A stretch of 64,000 nucleotides of DNA from Microbacterium sp. cf046 (lineage in GTDB: Bacteria > Actinomycetota > Actinomycetes > Actinomycetales > Microbacteriaceae), in contig NZ_FOZJ01000002.1 of NCBI RefSeq assembly GCF_900114345.1, positions 124,001-188,000 on the forward strand, given 5' to 3'. Of the stretch, positions 28,145 through 36,331 are shown piece by piece (the stretch's first letter is position 1; the number at the start of each line of letters is the position of its first letter). Position numbers and translations under genes: made by a program. Below the pieces are notes generated by a model. That model was not told the origin of the DNA and made no database searches. It worked only from the letters and a program-made list of their open reading frames with translations.

Positions 28145-29764
28145 TCAGTCGGGGTACGGCACGGGCCAGTGCGGCTCGGGAACCGGCCAGCCCGCATCCC
28201 GGAGCGCCCGGCGGGCGAGTTCGCGGGCCGAGTACGGCGTCCGAACCCCGCGGATGTCCCGGTAGTCCTGGTGTCCCGGCCCTGCCCACAGGATCGCGTC
28301 ACCGTCGCCGACGAGTTTGACGGCCTCCACGATCGCCACCTCCGGCGGCGAGTACTCGTGGATCTCGGCATCCGGCCGCGCCCGACGGGCGCCCTCGATG
28401 AGGGTCGCGCGGATCGAGTCGATGTCCTCGAAGCGCGGGTGGTGGTCGGTGACGACGAGGATGTCGCTGCCTTCGACAGCCGTGCGGCCCATGTCGTGCC
28501 GCTTGGTGGCATCGCGGTCGCCGTCTGCTCCGAACAGCATCAGGACCTTGCCCGGCGTCACCCGCCGCACCGCGGCCAGGGTCTTCTCGAACGCGTCGGG
28601 GGAGTGCCCGAAATCGACGTAGACCGCAGGCCCGCGATCGCCTGAGACGCGCTCGGTGCGACCTGGGAGGTACGCCCGGATGCCGCCGTCCCGCCCGAGT
28701 GCGTCCACGATCCGATCCCATTCGTACCCGGCCTCGAGCATCATCACGATCGCGAGGCCGGCGTTCGCGGCCATGTGGCGGCCGATGACCGGGACGATCG
28801 TGGTCAGCGTGCGACCGTCCGTCGAGGACAGGCGGAACTCGGTGCCGACCTGCCGTTCGTCGAGGATCTCGACGGTCCAGTCGGCGTCCGCGGCTGCGCC
28901 GGGATCCGTGGCGATCGCGGGGGTGCCGACGGTCACGAACGGAACCTCGCACCGCGCGATGACCTCTATCGCGGCCGAGGAGTCCAGGGAGATGACGGCG
29001 CGGCGTGAGCGGTCGGGGAGGAACAGCGGCAGCTTCGCCTCGAAGTACTCGCGCATGTCCGCGTAGTCGTCGAGGTGGTCGTGCGTGAGGTTCGTGAACG
29101 CCGCGACATCGAACACGAGACCGTCGACCCGTCGGCGACTGAGCGCCTGCGCGCTCACCTCGACGGCGACCGCCTCCACGCCGCGCTCGCGCATGAGCGC
29201 GAGCAGCGCGTGCATCTCATAGGCCTCCGGGGTGGTGAGGCGCGACACGATGACCTGCCCCGCGATGTGCCGCTCGGCGGTCGAGGACAGCCCGGTCACG
29301 ACACCGAGCTGGCCGAGGATTCCCTCCAGCAGGTGCGAGACGCTCGTCTTTCCGTTCGTGCCGGTGGTCCCGAACAGCAGCGGCAGGTCGTCGTCGCGGC
29401 CGGTGCCGTACACCCAGGCGGACAGGTCGCCGAGCAGCCCGCGTGGATCCTCCACGATGATCACGGGAAGCCCGGTCGCCTCTGCGGCATCCGCGCCATC
29501 GGCATCCGTCACGACGGCGACGGCGCCCTTCGCGGCTGCGGCGCCGGCGAACTCCGCACCGTGGCGATTGAGCCCGCGCGCCGCGACGAACACATCGCCG
29601 GGGCGGAGGTCGGCGGTAGCGAGCGTGAGCCCGGTGAGTGTCGCACCGCTCAGATCTCCCCGCGTGTCGAGCGCGAAACGCCCCGCGAGGTCCTCGAGGG
29701 TGTGGACCGGTGGATCGTCCGGCCGCAGCACGGGGGGCAGGTGGGAGGGAGCATCGTTCGCCAT
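28145..29764 (-). CDS. MurE-like Mur ligase family protein
   Basis: This 539-residue protein has the three Mur ligase domains: an N-terminal UDP-binding-like domain, the ATPase core with GTNGKTS at 135-141 and a C-terminal ligase domain. It is closest to UDP-MurNAc-tripeptide synthetase (MurE), which adds the third stem-peptide amino acid. In the region where MurE selects the diamino acid (DNPR in DAP enzymes) this protein has DHHPR at 440-444. It lies outside the division and cell wall cluster and is divergent from the rseP-like gene. It may be an extra MurE paralogue with changed specificity. GAGAGGAT precedes the ATG. Confidence 0.82.
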   Translation of the reverse strand: MANDAPSHLPPVLRPDDPPVHTLEDLAGRFALDTRGDLSGATLTGLTLATADLRPGDVFVAARGLNRHGAEFAGAAAAKGAVAVVTDADGADAAEATGLPVIIVEDPRGLLGDLSAWVYGTGRDDDLPLLFGTTGTNGKTSVSHLLEGILGQLGVVTGLSSTAERHIAGQVIVSRLTTPEAYEMHALLALMRERGVEAVAVEVSAQALSRRRVDGLVFDVAAFTNLTHDHLDDYADMREYFEAKLPLFLPDRSRRAVISLDSSAAIEVIARCEVPFVTVGTPAIATDPGAAADADWTVEILDERQVGTEFRLSSTDGRTLTTIVPVIGRHMAANAGLAIVMMLEAGYEWDRIVDALGRDGGIRAYLPGRTERVSGDRGPAVYVDFGHSPDAFEKTLAAVRRVTPGKVLMLFGADGDRDATKRHDMGRTAVEGSDILVVTDHHPRFEDIDSIRATLIEGARRARPDAEIHEYSPPEVAIVEAVKLVGDGDAILWAGPGHQDYRDIRGVRTPYSARELARRALRDAGWPVPEPHWPVPYPD

Positions 29765-29856
29765 GGCGGATCCATCCTCTCATCCGCCGCTCGTGGCCGA
29801 CGGCTCCGCCCGGGCATGGAGAGGCGGTCGCTCGGCCAACTCAAAGCCACCGGCGG

Positions 29857-29862
29857 TAGCGT
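29857..29862 (+). promoter_or_regulatory. -10 box (TAGCGT) for a leaderless rseP mRNA
   Basis: TAGCGT ends 6 nt before the GTG at 29869. An alternative GTG at 29863 would touch the box, so 29869 is preferred. Confidence 0.55.
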
Positions 29863-29868
29863 GTGCGT

Positions 29869-31212
29869 GTGACAGTGATCGCGTTCGTCATCGGCATCGT
29901 CCTCATGGTCGTGGGGCTCGCTGTGTCGATCGCGCTGCACGAGCTCGGCCACCTGGTACCGGCCAAGAAGTTCGGCGTGCGGGTCGGCCAGTACATGATC
30001 GGGTTCGGCCCGACCCTGTGGTCGAAGCGGATCGGCGAGACGCAGTACGGCTTCAAGGCGATTCCGCTCGGCGGCTACATCTCGATGGCGGGCATGTACC
30101 CGCCCTCGCCGAAGGAGCGCGAAGCGGCGGCGGCCGGACACCGCACGGGTCGCGCCGGCGGCGGGTTCTTCGCCACGATGGTGCAGGATGCCCGCACCGC
30201 CAACGACGAGACGCTCGTGGGCGGCGAGGACGATCACGTCTTCTACAGGCTTCCGGTCTGGAAGCGCGTCGTCATCATGCTCGGCGGGCCGGTGATGAAC
30301 CTGCTCTTCGCGATCGTCCTGTTCGCGATCCTGCTCTCCGGCATCGGCGTGCAGACCGCCACCACCACCGTCGACAGCGTCAGCGAGTGCGTCATCCCCG
30401 CCGACGCCGGACGCACCGAGTGCACCGCCTCGGATCCGGTCGCTCCGGCTGCCGCGGCCGGGCTGCTTCCCGGCGATGTGATCGTCGAGGTCGACGGCCA
30501 GCAGATCGCCTCGTTCGCCGAAGCGTCGGCGATCATCCGCTCTTCGCCCCGGGAGCCGCTGACGATCGTGATCGAGCGCGATGGGGAGCAGCAGAGCATC
30601 ACCCTCACCCCCGCGGCGATCGATCAGCCTGTGACGGATGCGGCAGGGCAGCCCGTGCTGGATGCGAACGGCGATGTGCAGACGCAGGAGGTGGGCTTCG
30701 CCGGCATCCGGCAGGAGGTCGAGTACCTGCGACAGCCGATCTGGGCCGGCCCCGCCGCGGCCTTCGAGAACGTCGGTGCCGTCGCCGGGATCATCTGGCA
30801 GCTTCCGATCAAGGTGTACGAGACCGCGGTCACGCTGGTCACGCGCGGTGAGCGCGACCCGAACGGTCCCCTCAGCATCGTCGGCGCCGGCATCCTGTCC
30901 GGTGAGGTGGCCGCCGCGGAGGCGCCGATCCTGAACCGGGTCGCCGGGTTCCTGGGGCTCCTGGCCTCGCTGAACATCGCCCTGTTCGTCTTCAACCTCA
31001 TCCCGCTGCTGCCGCTGGACGGCGGGCACATCGTGGTCGCGCTGTGGGACGGGATCAAGCGCACGTGGGCCAAGATCTTCCATCGTCCGCCGCCGAAGCC
31101 GGTCGATGCGACCAAGCTCGTGCCTGTGACGTTCGTCGTCGTGATCGCGCTGATCGTGATGGGCGCCGTGCTGATCCTCGCGGACATCTTCAACCCGGTC
31201 TCGCTCTTCTGA
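29869..31212 (+). CDS. rseP: Site-2 intramembrane metalloprotease (RseP/Rip1 family, M50)
   Basis: This 447-residue membrane protease cuts membrane-bound anti-sigma factors and other substrates. The zinc motif HELGH is at residues 24-28 in the first helix and the third ligand lies in LLPLDGGH near 384. A PDZ domain (about 170-230) follows the ARAGLLPGD-like segment. GFGPTLWSKRIGETQYGFKAIPLGGY is characteristic of the family. In actinobacteria the gene usually lies between dxr and ispG, as here in extended form. Confidence 0.93.
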   Translation: MTVIAFVIGIVLMVVGLAVSIALHELGHLVPAKKFGVRVGQYMIGFGPTLWSKRIGETQYGFKAIPLGGYISMAGMYPPSPKEREAAAAGHRTGRAGGGFFATMVQDARTANDETLVGGEDDHVFYRLPVWKRVVIMLGGPVMNLLFAIVLFAILLSGIGVQTATTTVDSVSECVIPADAGRTECTASDPVAPAAAAGLLPGDVIVEVDGQQIASFAEASAIIRSSPREPLTIVIERDGEQQSITLTPAAIDQPVTDAAGQPVLDANGDVQTQEVGFAGIRQEVEYLRQPIWAGPAAAFENVGAVAGIIWQLPIKVYETAVTLVTRGERDPNGPLSIVGAGILSGEVAAAEAPILNRVAGFLGLLASLNIALFVFNLIPLLPLDGGHIVVALWDGIKRTWAKIFHRPPPKPVDATKLVPVTFVVVIALIVMGAVLILADIFNPVSLF

Positions 31213-31230
31213 CACGAATTCCGGGATGAG

Positions 31231-31257
31231 TGTCGAATTCGGGGTTGCCCGTTCGCT
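31231..31257 (+). promoter_or_regulatory. Candidate ECF42-type promoter
   Basis: TGTCGA (31231-31236) matches the -35 element recalled for ECF42 promoters. CGCT lies 17 bp downstream and only roughly fits the recalled CG(A/T)C -10. The site is 61 bases ahead of the DGPF gene, as expected for autoregulation. The nearby CGAATTC(C)GGG is also repeated (31215 and 31234). Confidence 0.45.
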
Positions 31258-31296
31258 GTAGGGGTGAAACGGTTCCCATGACGAAAGGACACGACC

Positions 31297-31665
31297 GTGA
31301 AGTACGTCATCATGTTCACATCCACGCCCGAGCTCGACGCAGCGGTGGCACCTGAGCACGCCGAGCAGGTCTACCGGCGCGTCTACGAGTGGTTCGGCAC
31401 CCACGCCGACCAGATCTCCGACTCGGGGGCCGAGCTGCAGCCGGTGACGACCGCGACGACCGTCACCCACGGCGGCGAAGCGCCCGTCGTCGCCGACGGG
31501 CCGTTCTCCGAGGCCAAGGAGGTCATCGGAGGGTTCAGCGTGCTGGACGTCGAGGACCTCGACGCGGCGATCGCGATCGTCAAGACGTGGCCGATGCTCG
31601 AGCTGCCGGGCAACTCGGTCGAGATCCGCCCCATGGTGGTCGATTACAGCCACATGGAGCAGTGA
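31297..31665 (+). CDS. YCII-related DGPF protein
   Basis: This 122-residue protein has the alpha/beta YCII fold with MKYVIMFTSTPEL at the start and the family-defining VVADGPFSEAKEVIGGF at about 65-81. DGPF proteins are the regular partners of ECF42 sigma factors; their biochemical role is unclear. GAAAGGAC precedes the GTG. The stop overlaps the sigma factor start (GTGA), so both are translated together. Confidence 0.88.
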   Translation: MKYVIMFTSTPELDAAVAPEHAEQVYRRVYEWFGTHADQISDSGAELQPVTTATTVTHGGEAPVVADGPFSEAKEVIGGFSVLDVEDLDAAIAIVKTWPMLELPGNSVEIRPMVVDYSHMEQ

Positions 31666-32915
31666 GCGAGACGGATGCCGCGGCGCCGGACTCGGGGGAG
31701 CACCGGGCCGCGGCATCCGATCGCGAGCTCGCGCGCGTGCTCCGCGAGGAGTCCGCGCGCATCGTCGCGGCGCTGACCGGCTGGCTCGGCAGTCTCGATC
31801 TCGCCGAGGAATCGGTGGCCGAGGCGATCGAGGAGGCGGTACGGGAATGGCGCGCCCGCGGTGTGCCGCCCAATCCCGGCGGGTGGCTCACTCAGGCGGC
31901 GCGACACAACGCCCTCGATCGGATGCGGCGCGAGAAGCGCTTCCGCGAGAAGCTCGCGCTGCTGGCCGATCCCGAGGAGAGGACCCCCGGGCCGGCCGAT
32001 GATGAGCCCGACGAGCGCCTTCCGCTGCTGTTCGGATGCTGTCACCCCGCCCTCTCGCCCGACGCGCAGCTCGCGCTGACGCTCCGGGCGATCTGCGGCC
32101 TGACCACCACGCAGATCTCGCGAGCGACGCTCACCCCGTCCGCGACCGTCGCGCAGCGCATCGTGCGCGCGAAGCGCAAGATCGGAGCCACGGGCATCCC
32201 GCTGCGCATCCCCGAGGGTGCCGAGCGCGCCGAACGCCTCGACATCGTGCTGACGGTCATCTCGGTGATGTACAGCGAAGCCCACCTCGTCGCAGGCGGT
32301 GACGCCTCCGCCGACCGTGATCTCGCCGACGACGCCGTCTGGCTCGCGCGGGTGGTCGCGCACGCGCTGCCGCGGGAGGCCGAGGCCCAGGGACTGCTCG
32401 CGCTGCTGCTGTTCCACCGGGCGCGCGAAGGGGCGCGGTCGGTCGACGGCGAACTCGTGCTGCTCGCCGACCAGGACCGCAGCCGCTGGGATCGGGGTCT
32501 GATCGCCGAGGCGCAGACGGTGCTGGAACGCGCCGCGCTGCTGCGTCGCCCCGGGCGCTGGCAGCTGCACGCCGCGATCGCGGCATGCCATGCGGATGCC
32601 GGGTCCGGCGACGCGACCGACTGGCTGCAGGTACTCACGCTCTACAACATGCTCCTCGCATACGACCGGTCTCCGATCGTGCTGCTGAACCGTGCGGTCG
32701 CCGTCGCAGAGATCGACGGGCCGCGGGTCGCACTGGACGAGGTGGACGCCCTGCGCGATTCCCTGACCGGATACCACCTCTGGCACGCGGTGCGCGCGCG
32801 CATGCTCCGCGGGCTCGGGCGGGACGAAGAGGCGCTCGCCGAGGATCTGTGCGCGCTCGAGCTCACCGCGAATGAGGCGGAGCGCCGCCTGCTCGAGGGT
32901 CGCATCGGGGGGTGA
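31662..32915 (+). CDS. ECF42-group RNA polymerase sigma factor
   Basis: This 417-residue protein has sigma region 2 (about 20-90, including GGWLTQAARHNALDRMRRE), region 4 (about 115-185, with LTTTQISRATLTPSATVAQRIVRAKRKI) and a long C-terminal helical extension of about 230 residues that resembles TPR repeats. This extension and the DGPF partner define ECF42 sigma factors, which have no classical anti-sigma factor and use the extension for control. The GTG start at 31662 overlaps the DGPF stop. Long in-frame upstream sequence lies inside the DGPF gene and is rejected. Confidence 0.9.
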   Translation: MSETDAAAPDSGEHRAAASDRELARVLREESARIVAALTGWLGSLDLAEESVAEAIEEAVREWRARGVPPNPGGWLTQAARHNALDRMRREKRFREKLALLADPEERTPGPADDEPDERLPLLFGCCHPALSPDAQLALTLRAICGLTTTQISRATLTPSATVAQRIVRAKRKIGATGIPLRIPEGAERAERLDIVLTVISVMYSEAHLVAGGDASADRDLADDAVWLARVVAHALPREAEAQGLLALLLFHRAREGARSVDGELVLLADQDRSRWDRGLIAEAQTVLERAALLRRPGRWQLHAAIAACHADAGSGDATDWLQVLTLYNMLLAYDRSPIVLLNRAVAVAEIDGPRVALDEVDALRDSLTGYHLWHAVRARMLRGLGRDEEALAEDLCALELTANEAERRLLEGRIGG

Positions 32916-32949
32916 GGCGCGGCATCCTCGCGATCCGCCGCTGCGCAGG

Positions 32950-34935
32950 TCAGGCGTCGACGGGGGAGAGCGCCGTCGCGACGAGGCGCTCGAGCGTGGC
33001 CATGCCGTCCCGGGACAGGATCGACTCGAGGTGACCCTGCACCGAGGCGAACCCCGGCCCGCGCAGCGCGTACACGTCGCCGGTGGCAGGGTCGGCTGCG
33101 ACCTCGGCCACGTCGACGATCGTGGTGCCGGGCAGCACACGCGCCGTGAACGTGTTGTAGAAGCCGATCGATGCGGGAACCCCGAAGATGTCGACCGTCT
33201 TCTGCAGCCCCTGGTGCGGCGCATCCAGCGGCGCGAGGTCGATGCCGAACGTCCGCGCGAGGATCTGATGGCTCAGGCACACCGCCAGCAGGGGCCTTCC
33301 CGATTCGCGTCGCCGTGCGACGACCTCTCTCATGCGCCGCATCCGCGCCGTGCTCGGATCACGCGGATCGCCGGGTCCGGGGCCCGAGACGATCAGCTCG
33401 GCGCCGTCGATCTGCTCGTCGGTGATCTCGCTCCACGGGATGATCTCGACGCGCAGGCCGAGATGGCGCAGTTGATGGGCGAGCATCGTGGTGAATCGGT
33501 CCTCCGCGTCCACGACGAGCGCCGATCGGCCCCGGAACGGACCACCGGCGGCCAGTGCGTCCTGCGGATTCAGCCAGAAGGAGGCCAGGCGGGCGTTTCG
33601 GGAGGCGAGCAGGGTCTCGATGTCCGCATCGTCGGCGAGCGCGCGGGGTTCGGCCGCGGGTGCGTCCTCGTCGATCGCGCCTGCGGGCAGCACCGGGCCG
33701 GCCGGGCGATCCCTTCCCGGGCTCCGCCCCAGACCCTCGGCTTGCTGGCGCGCGCCCCGAGGGATCGCCCCGATCGCCCCGAGCACCCCGGCGGCCTTCC
33801 CGTGCGTCTCGCTGACCTCGCCGTACGGATCGGAATGGCGCACGAGCGTCGCGCCGACCGGAACTCGCAGCCTCCCGCCGGTGAGATAGGCCGTCCTGAT
33901 CAGGATCGGCGCGTCGAGGTCGTGCGTGGACTCGCCGGGCAGGATCGCGTCGGTTCGCGGGGTGAACAGGGCCGCGACGCCGGAGTAGTAGCCGCGCGGA
34001 GTGCGCTCGTGCCGGGTGATCACCGTGCACGCGTTCTGCATCGGCGAGCCGGTCACGGTCGGGGCGAACATCGTCTCGCGCAGGATGTCGCGCGGGTCCA
34101 GCCTGCTGCGACCGCGCAGCACGTACTCGGTGTGCGTGAGGCGGGACATCTCCTTCAGATGCGGACCCGTGATGCGTCCGCCGTCCGAGCACACCGCGCT
34201 CATCATCTTGAGCTCCTCGTCCACGACCATGAAGAGCTCCTCGGTCTCCTTCGTCGATTCCAGGAACTCGGTCAGCGTCTGCACTGTCGCGCCGCCCTCC
34301 GGGTGACGGAACGTGCCGGAGATCGGGTTCATCGTCACGACGCCGTCGCGCGCGCTCACGTGCGCTTCCGGGCTCGCCCCGACCGCGACGTGGCCGGGGG
34401 TGACGACGGCGAAGGTCCAGTAGGCGCCGCGCTCGTGCTCGAGCAGCGCGCGGAACCAGGTCAGCGCCGCGGTCGCGGCATCCGTTTCCACCCCCGCGGT
34501 GAAATCGCGCCGGATCACGAAGTTCGCGCCCTCGCCGAGTCCGATCTCGTCCGCGATGACCCGCCGCACGATCTCGGCGTAATCGTCGTCGGCGATGTCG
34601 AAGTCCGCGTCGGTGAGCGGGACCGGCGCCGAGGGGAAGCCGGCGAGGACGGCCTCCCGATCGAGCACGGAGCGCTCCCGCACCACGAGGCACCGCAGGG
34701 GAGCGCCGTCGTCGTGGCATTCGAACCCGCGCTCGCGCACCTGCCGGAACGGGACGAGGGCGAGCAGCTCCTGGGGAGACCCGGCCGCATCGGTGAGCGG
34801 GATGTCGGCGAGCAGGTCGACGTCCACGACGTCGCCGGTGAGCAGCTCGACCGTCGCGGCGTCGCGGGCGATGAGTGCGAACGGGATGCCGCGCTCGGCG
34901 AGTTCGATCAGAGCGGCGGGACCGGCGTCGGTCAT
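32950..34935 (-). CDS. Fused chorismate-utilising synthase (PhzE/TrpEG type)
   Basis: This 661-residue protein joins an anthranilate-synthase-I-like chorismate-binding domain (about 90-400, with NPISGTFRHPEGG and MVVDEELKMMSAVC) to a class I glutamine amidotransferase domain (about 480-661) with nucleophile Cys553 in LLAVCLSHQ and the His-Glu pair in QGHLES. The gene family resembles phenazine PhzE (ADIC synthase) more than separate TrpE/TrpG. The tryptophan attenuator directly upstream argues that it makes anthranilate for tryptophan. No other phenazine gene is visible. ATG 34935 has GGAGG upstream; ATG 34968 is an alternative and abuts the attenuator hairpin. Confidence 0.8.
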   Translation of the reverse strand: MTDAGPAALIELAERGIPFALIARDAATVELLTGDVVDVDLLADIPLTDAAGSPQELLALVPFRQVRERGFECHDDGAPLRCLVVRERSVLDREAVLAGFPSAPVPLTDADFDIADDDYAEIVRRVIADEIGLGEGANFVIRRDFTAGVETDAATAALTWFRALLEHERGAYWTFAVVTPGHVAVGASPEAHVSARDGVVTMNPISGTFRHPEGGATVQTLTEFLESTKETEELFMVVDEELKMMSAVCSDGGRITGPHLKEMSRLTHTEYVLRGRSRLDPRDILRETMFAPTVTGSPMQNACTVITRHERTPRGYYSGVAALFTPRTDAILPGESTHDLDAPILIRTAYLTGGRLRVPVGATLVRHSDPYGEVSETHGKAAGVLGAIGAIPRGARQQAEGLGRSPGRDRPAGPVLPAGAIDEDAPAAEPRALADDADIETLLASRNARLASFWLNPQDALAAGGPFRGRSALVVDAEDRFTTMLAHQLRHLGLRVEIIPWSEITDEQIDGAELIVSGPGPGDPRDPSTARMRRMREVVARRRESGRPLLAVCLSHQILARTFGIDLAPLDAPHQGLQKTVDIFGVPASIGFYNTFTARVLPGTTIVDVAEVAADPATGDVYALRGPGFASVQGHLESILSRDGMATLERLVATALSPVDA

Positions 34936-34974
34936 CGGGGCCTCCGGTGTGGGGCGGGCGGTCGCCATGAAACG

Positions 34975-34996
34975 AAAAGACCGCCCAGGGGCGGTC
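34975..34996 (-). terminator. Attenuator terminator of the PhzE/TrpEG gene
   Basis: On the minus strand GACCGCC and GGCGGTC (plus coordinates 34979-34985 and 34990-34996) form a 7-bp stem with a 4-nt loop, followed by TTTTCGTTT. It lies between the leader peptide and the structural gene. The upstream arm is also complementary to a leader segment at 35019-35024. Confidence 0.85.
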
Positions 34997-35018
34997 TGTG
35001 GTCTGGGAACGCGAACAC

Positions 35019-35034
35019 ACCGCCTAGGAGGCGG
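35019..35034 (-). promoter_or_regulatory. Competing hairpin and antiterminator segment of the Trp attenuator
   Basis: On the minus strand CCGCC (35034-35030) can pair with GGCGG (35024-35020), forming the 1:2 stem. The same GGCGGT (35024-35019) can instead pair with ACCGCC in the terminator's first arm, forming a 2:3 antiterminator. The stop codon of the leader peptide lies in the loop of the 1:2 stem. Confidence 0.75.
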
Positions 35035-35059
35035 GCCACCAGGTGAGGTTCGCGAGCAT
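35024..35059 (-). CDS. Tryptophan attenuator leader peptide MLANLTWWPAS
   Basis: This 11-residue reading frame has two tandem Trp codons (TGGTGG) and is followed by mutually exclusive RNA pairings and a terminator before the PhzE/TrpEG gene. Scarcity of charged tRNA-Trp would stall the ribosome on the Trp codons, free the antiterminator and allow expression. With enough tryptophan the terminator forms. Two Trp in 11 residues in exactly this position is far beyond chance for a rare amino acid. Confidence 0.88.
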   Translation of the reverse strand: MLANLTWWPAS

Positions 35060-35154
35060 GCGGTCACGATATCAGACGGGCGGATGCCGTAATCGCCGTG
35101 GACCCGCGCCCTGACGGGTTCCTCGACCCCCAGCCCGCGCTCGGCCGCGGGTCG

Positions 35155-35160
35155 TAGGCT
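35155..35160 (+). promoter_or_regulatory. -10 box (TAGGCT) for a leaderless ispG mRNA
   Basis: TAGGCT ends 7 nt before the GTG at 35168. Confidence 0.55.
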
Positions 35161-35167
35161 GGAGTAC

Positions 35168-36319
35168 GTGCCAGCAGTCAATCTCGGGATGCCCAAGGTC
35201 CCCGAAACCCTCGCCCCCCGCCGCAAGTCCCGGCAGATCAGAGTGGGCAAGGTCCTCGTCGGGGGCGGCGCACCGATCAGCGTCCAGTCGATGTGCACGA
35301 CGCCCACGACGAACATCAACGGAACGCTCCAGCAGATCGCCGAGCTGACGGCATCCGGCTGCGAGATCGTGCGGGTCGCGGTGCCGTCGCAGGACGACGC
35401 GGACGTGCTGCACATCATCGCGAAGAAGAGCCAGATCCCGGTGATCGCCGACATCCACTTCCAGCCGAAGTACGTCTTCCAGGCGATCGACGCAGGGTGC
35501 GCCGCGGTCCGTGTGAATCCGGGGAACATCCGCAAGTTCGACGACCAGGTTGGAGAGATCGCGAAGGCGGCGAAGGATGCCGGCGTATCGCTGCGCATCG
35601 GCGTCAACGCCGGATCGCTCGACCCGCGACTGCTGCAGAAGTACGGCAAGGCGACGCCCGAAGCCCTCGCCGAGAGCGCGCGCTGGGAGGCGAGCCTGTT
35701 CGAGGAGCACGACTTCCACGATTTCAAGATCTCGGTCAAGCACAACGATCCGGTCATCATGGTGCAGGCGTACCGACTGCTCGCGGCGATGGGCGACTGG
35801 CCGCTGCACCTCGGGGTGACCGAGGCCGGGCCCGCGTTCCAGGGGACGATCAAGAGCGCCACCGCGTTCGGCATCCTGCTCGGCGAGGGCATCGGCGACA
35901 CGATCCGCGTCTCCCTCTCCGCGCCGCCGGCCGAGGAGGTCAAGGTCGGCCACCAGATCCTGCAGTCCCTGAACCTTCGCGAGCGCAAGCTCGAGATCGT
36001 CTCGTGCCCGTCCTGCGGGCGCGCTCAGGTCGACGTGTACACGCTCGCCGACGACGTGACCGAGGGCCTGAAGGACATGACCGTGCCGCTGCGCGTGGCC
36101 GTCATGGGCTGCGTCGTCAACGGACCCGGCGAGGCCCGCGAGGCCGACCTCGGTGTGGCGTCGGGCAACGGCAAGGGGCAGATCTTCGTGAAGGGTCAGG
36201 TCATCAAGACCGTGCCCGAGGCCGACATCGTCGCGACGCTGATCGAGGAGGCCAATCGCCTCGCTGCCGAGATGGGCCCGGATGCGGCGATCGGAACGGC
36301 TCAGGTCGTCACGAGCTGA
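35168..36319 (+). CDS. ispG: 4-hydroxy-3-methylbut-2-en-1-yl diphosphate synthase
   Basis: This 383-residue iron-sulfur enzyme of the MEP pathway converts MEcPP to HMBPP. The TIM-barrel part contains [10 protein letters not shown] and ADIHFQPKY; the 4Fe-4S cysteines are visible in SCPSCGR and [11 protein letters not shown] near the C-terminus. The GTG start is fixed by the leaderless promoter. It lies 3.9 kb after the rseP-like gene because the sigma factor pair and the PhzE/TrpEG gene are inserted between them. Confidence 0.96.
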   Translation: MPAVNLGMPKVPETLAPRRKSRQIRVGKVLVGGGAPISVQSMCTTPTTNINGTLQQIAELTASGCEIVRVAVPSQDDADVLHIIAKKSQIPVIADIHFQPKYVFQAIDAGCAAVRVNPGNIRKFDDQVGEIAKAAKDAGVSLRIGVNAGSLDPRLLQKYGKATPEALAESARWEASLFEEHDFHDFKISVKHNDPVIMVQAYRLLAAMGDWPLHLGVTEAGPAFQGTIKSATAFGILLGEGIGDTIRVSLSAPPAEEVKVGHQILQSLNLRERKLEIVSCPSCGRAQVDVYTLADDVTEGLKDMTVPLRVAVMGCVVNGPGEAREADLGVASGNGKGQIFVKGQVIKTVPEADIVATLIEEANRLAAEMGPDAAIGTAQVVTS

Positions 36320-36331
36320 CCTGCGCTCGGG

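Noticed and set aside
32950..34935. Phenazine biosynthesis cluster
   Set aside because: Only the PhzE-like gene is present. No phzA/B, phzD, phzF or phzG is visible, and the upstream Trp attenuator indicates tryptophan metabolism.
32872..35046. Plus-strand open frame of over 700 codons opposite the PhzE/TrpEG gene
   Set aside because: It mirrors the minus-strand gene, and its product is Arg/Gly/His-rich without any recognisable fold.
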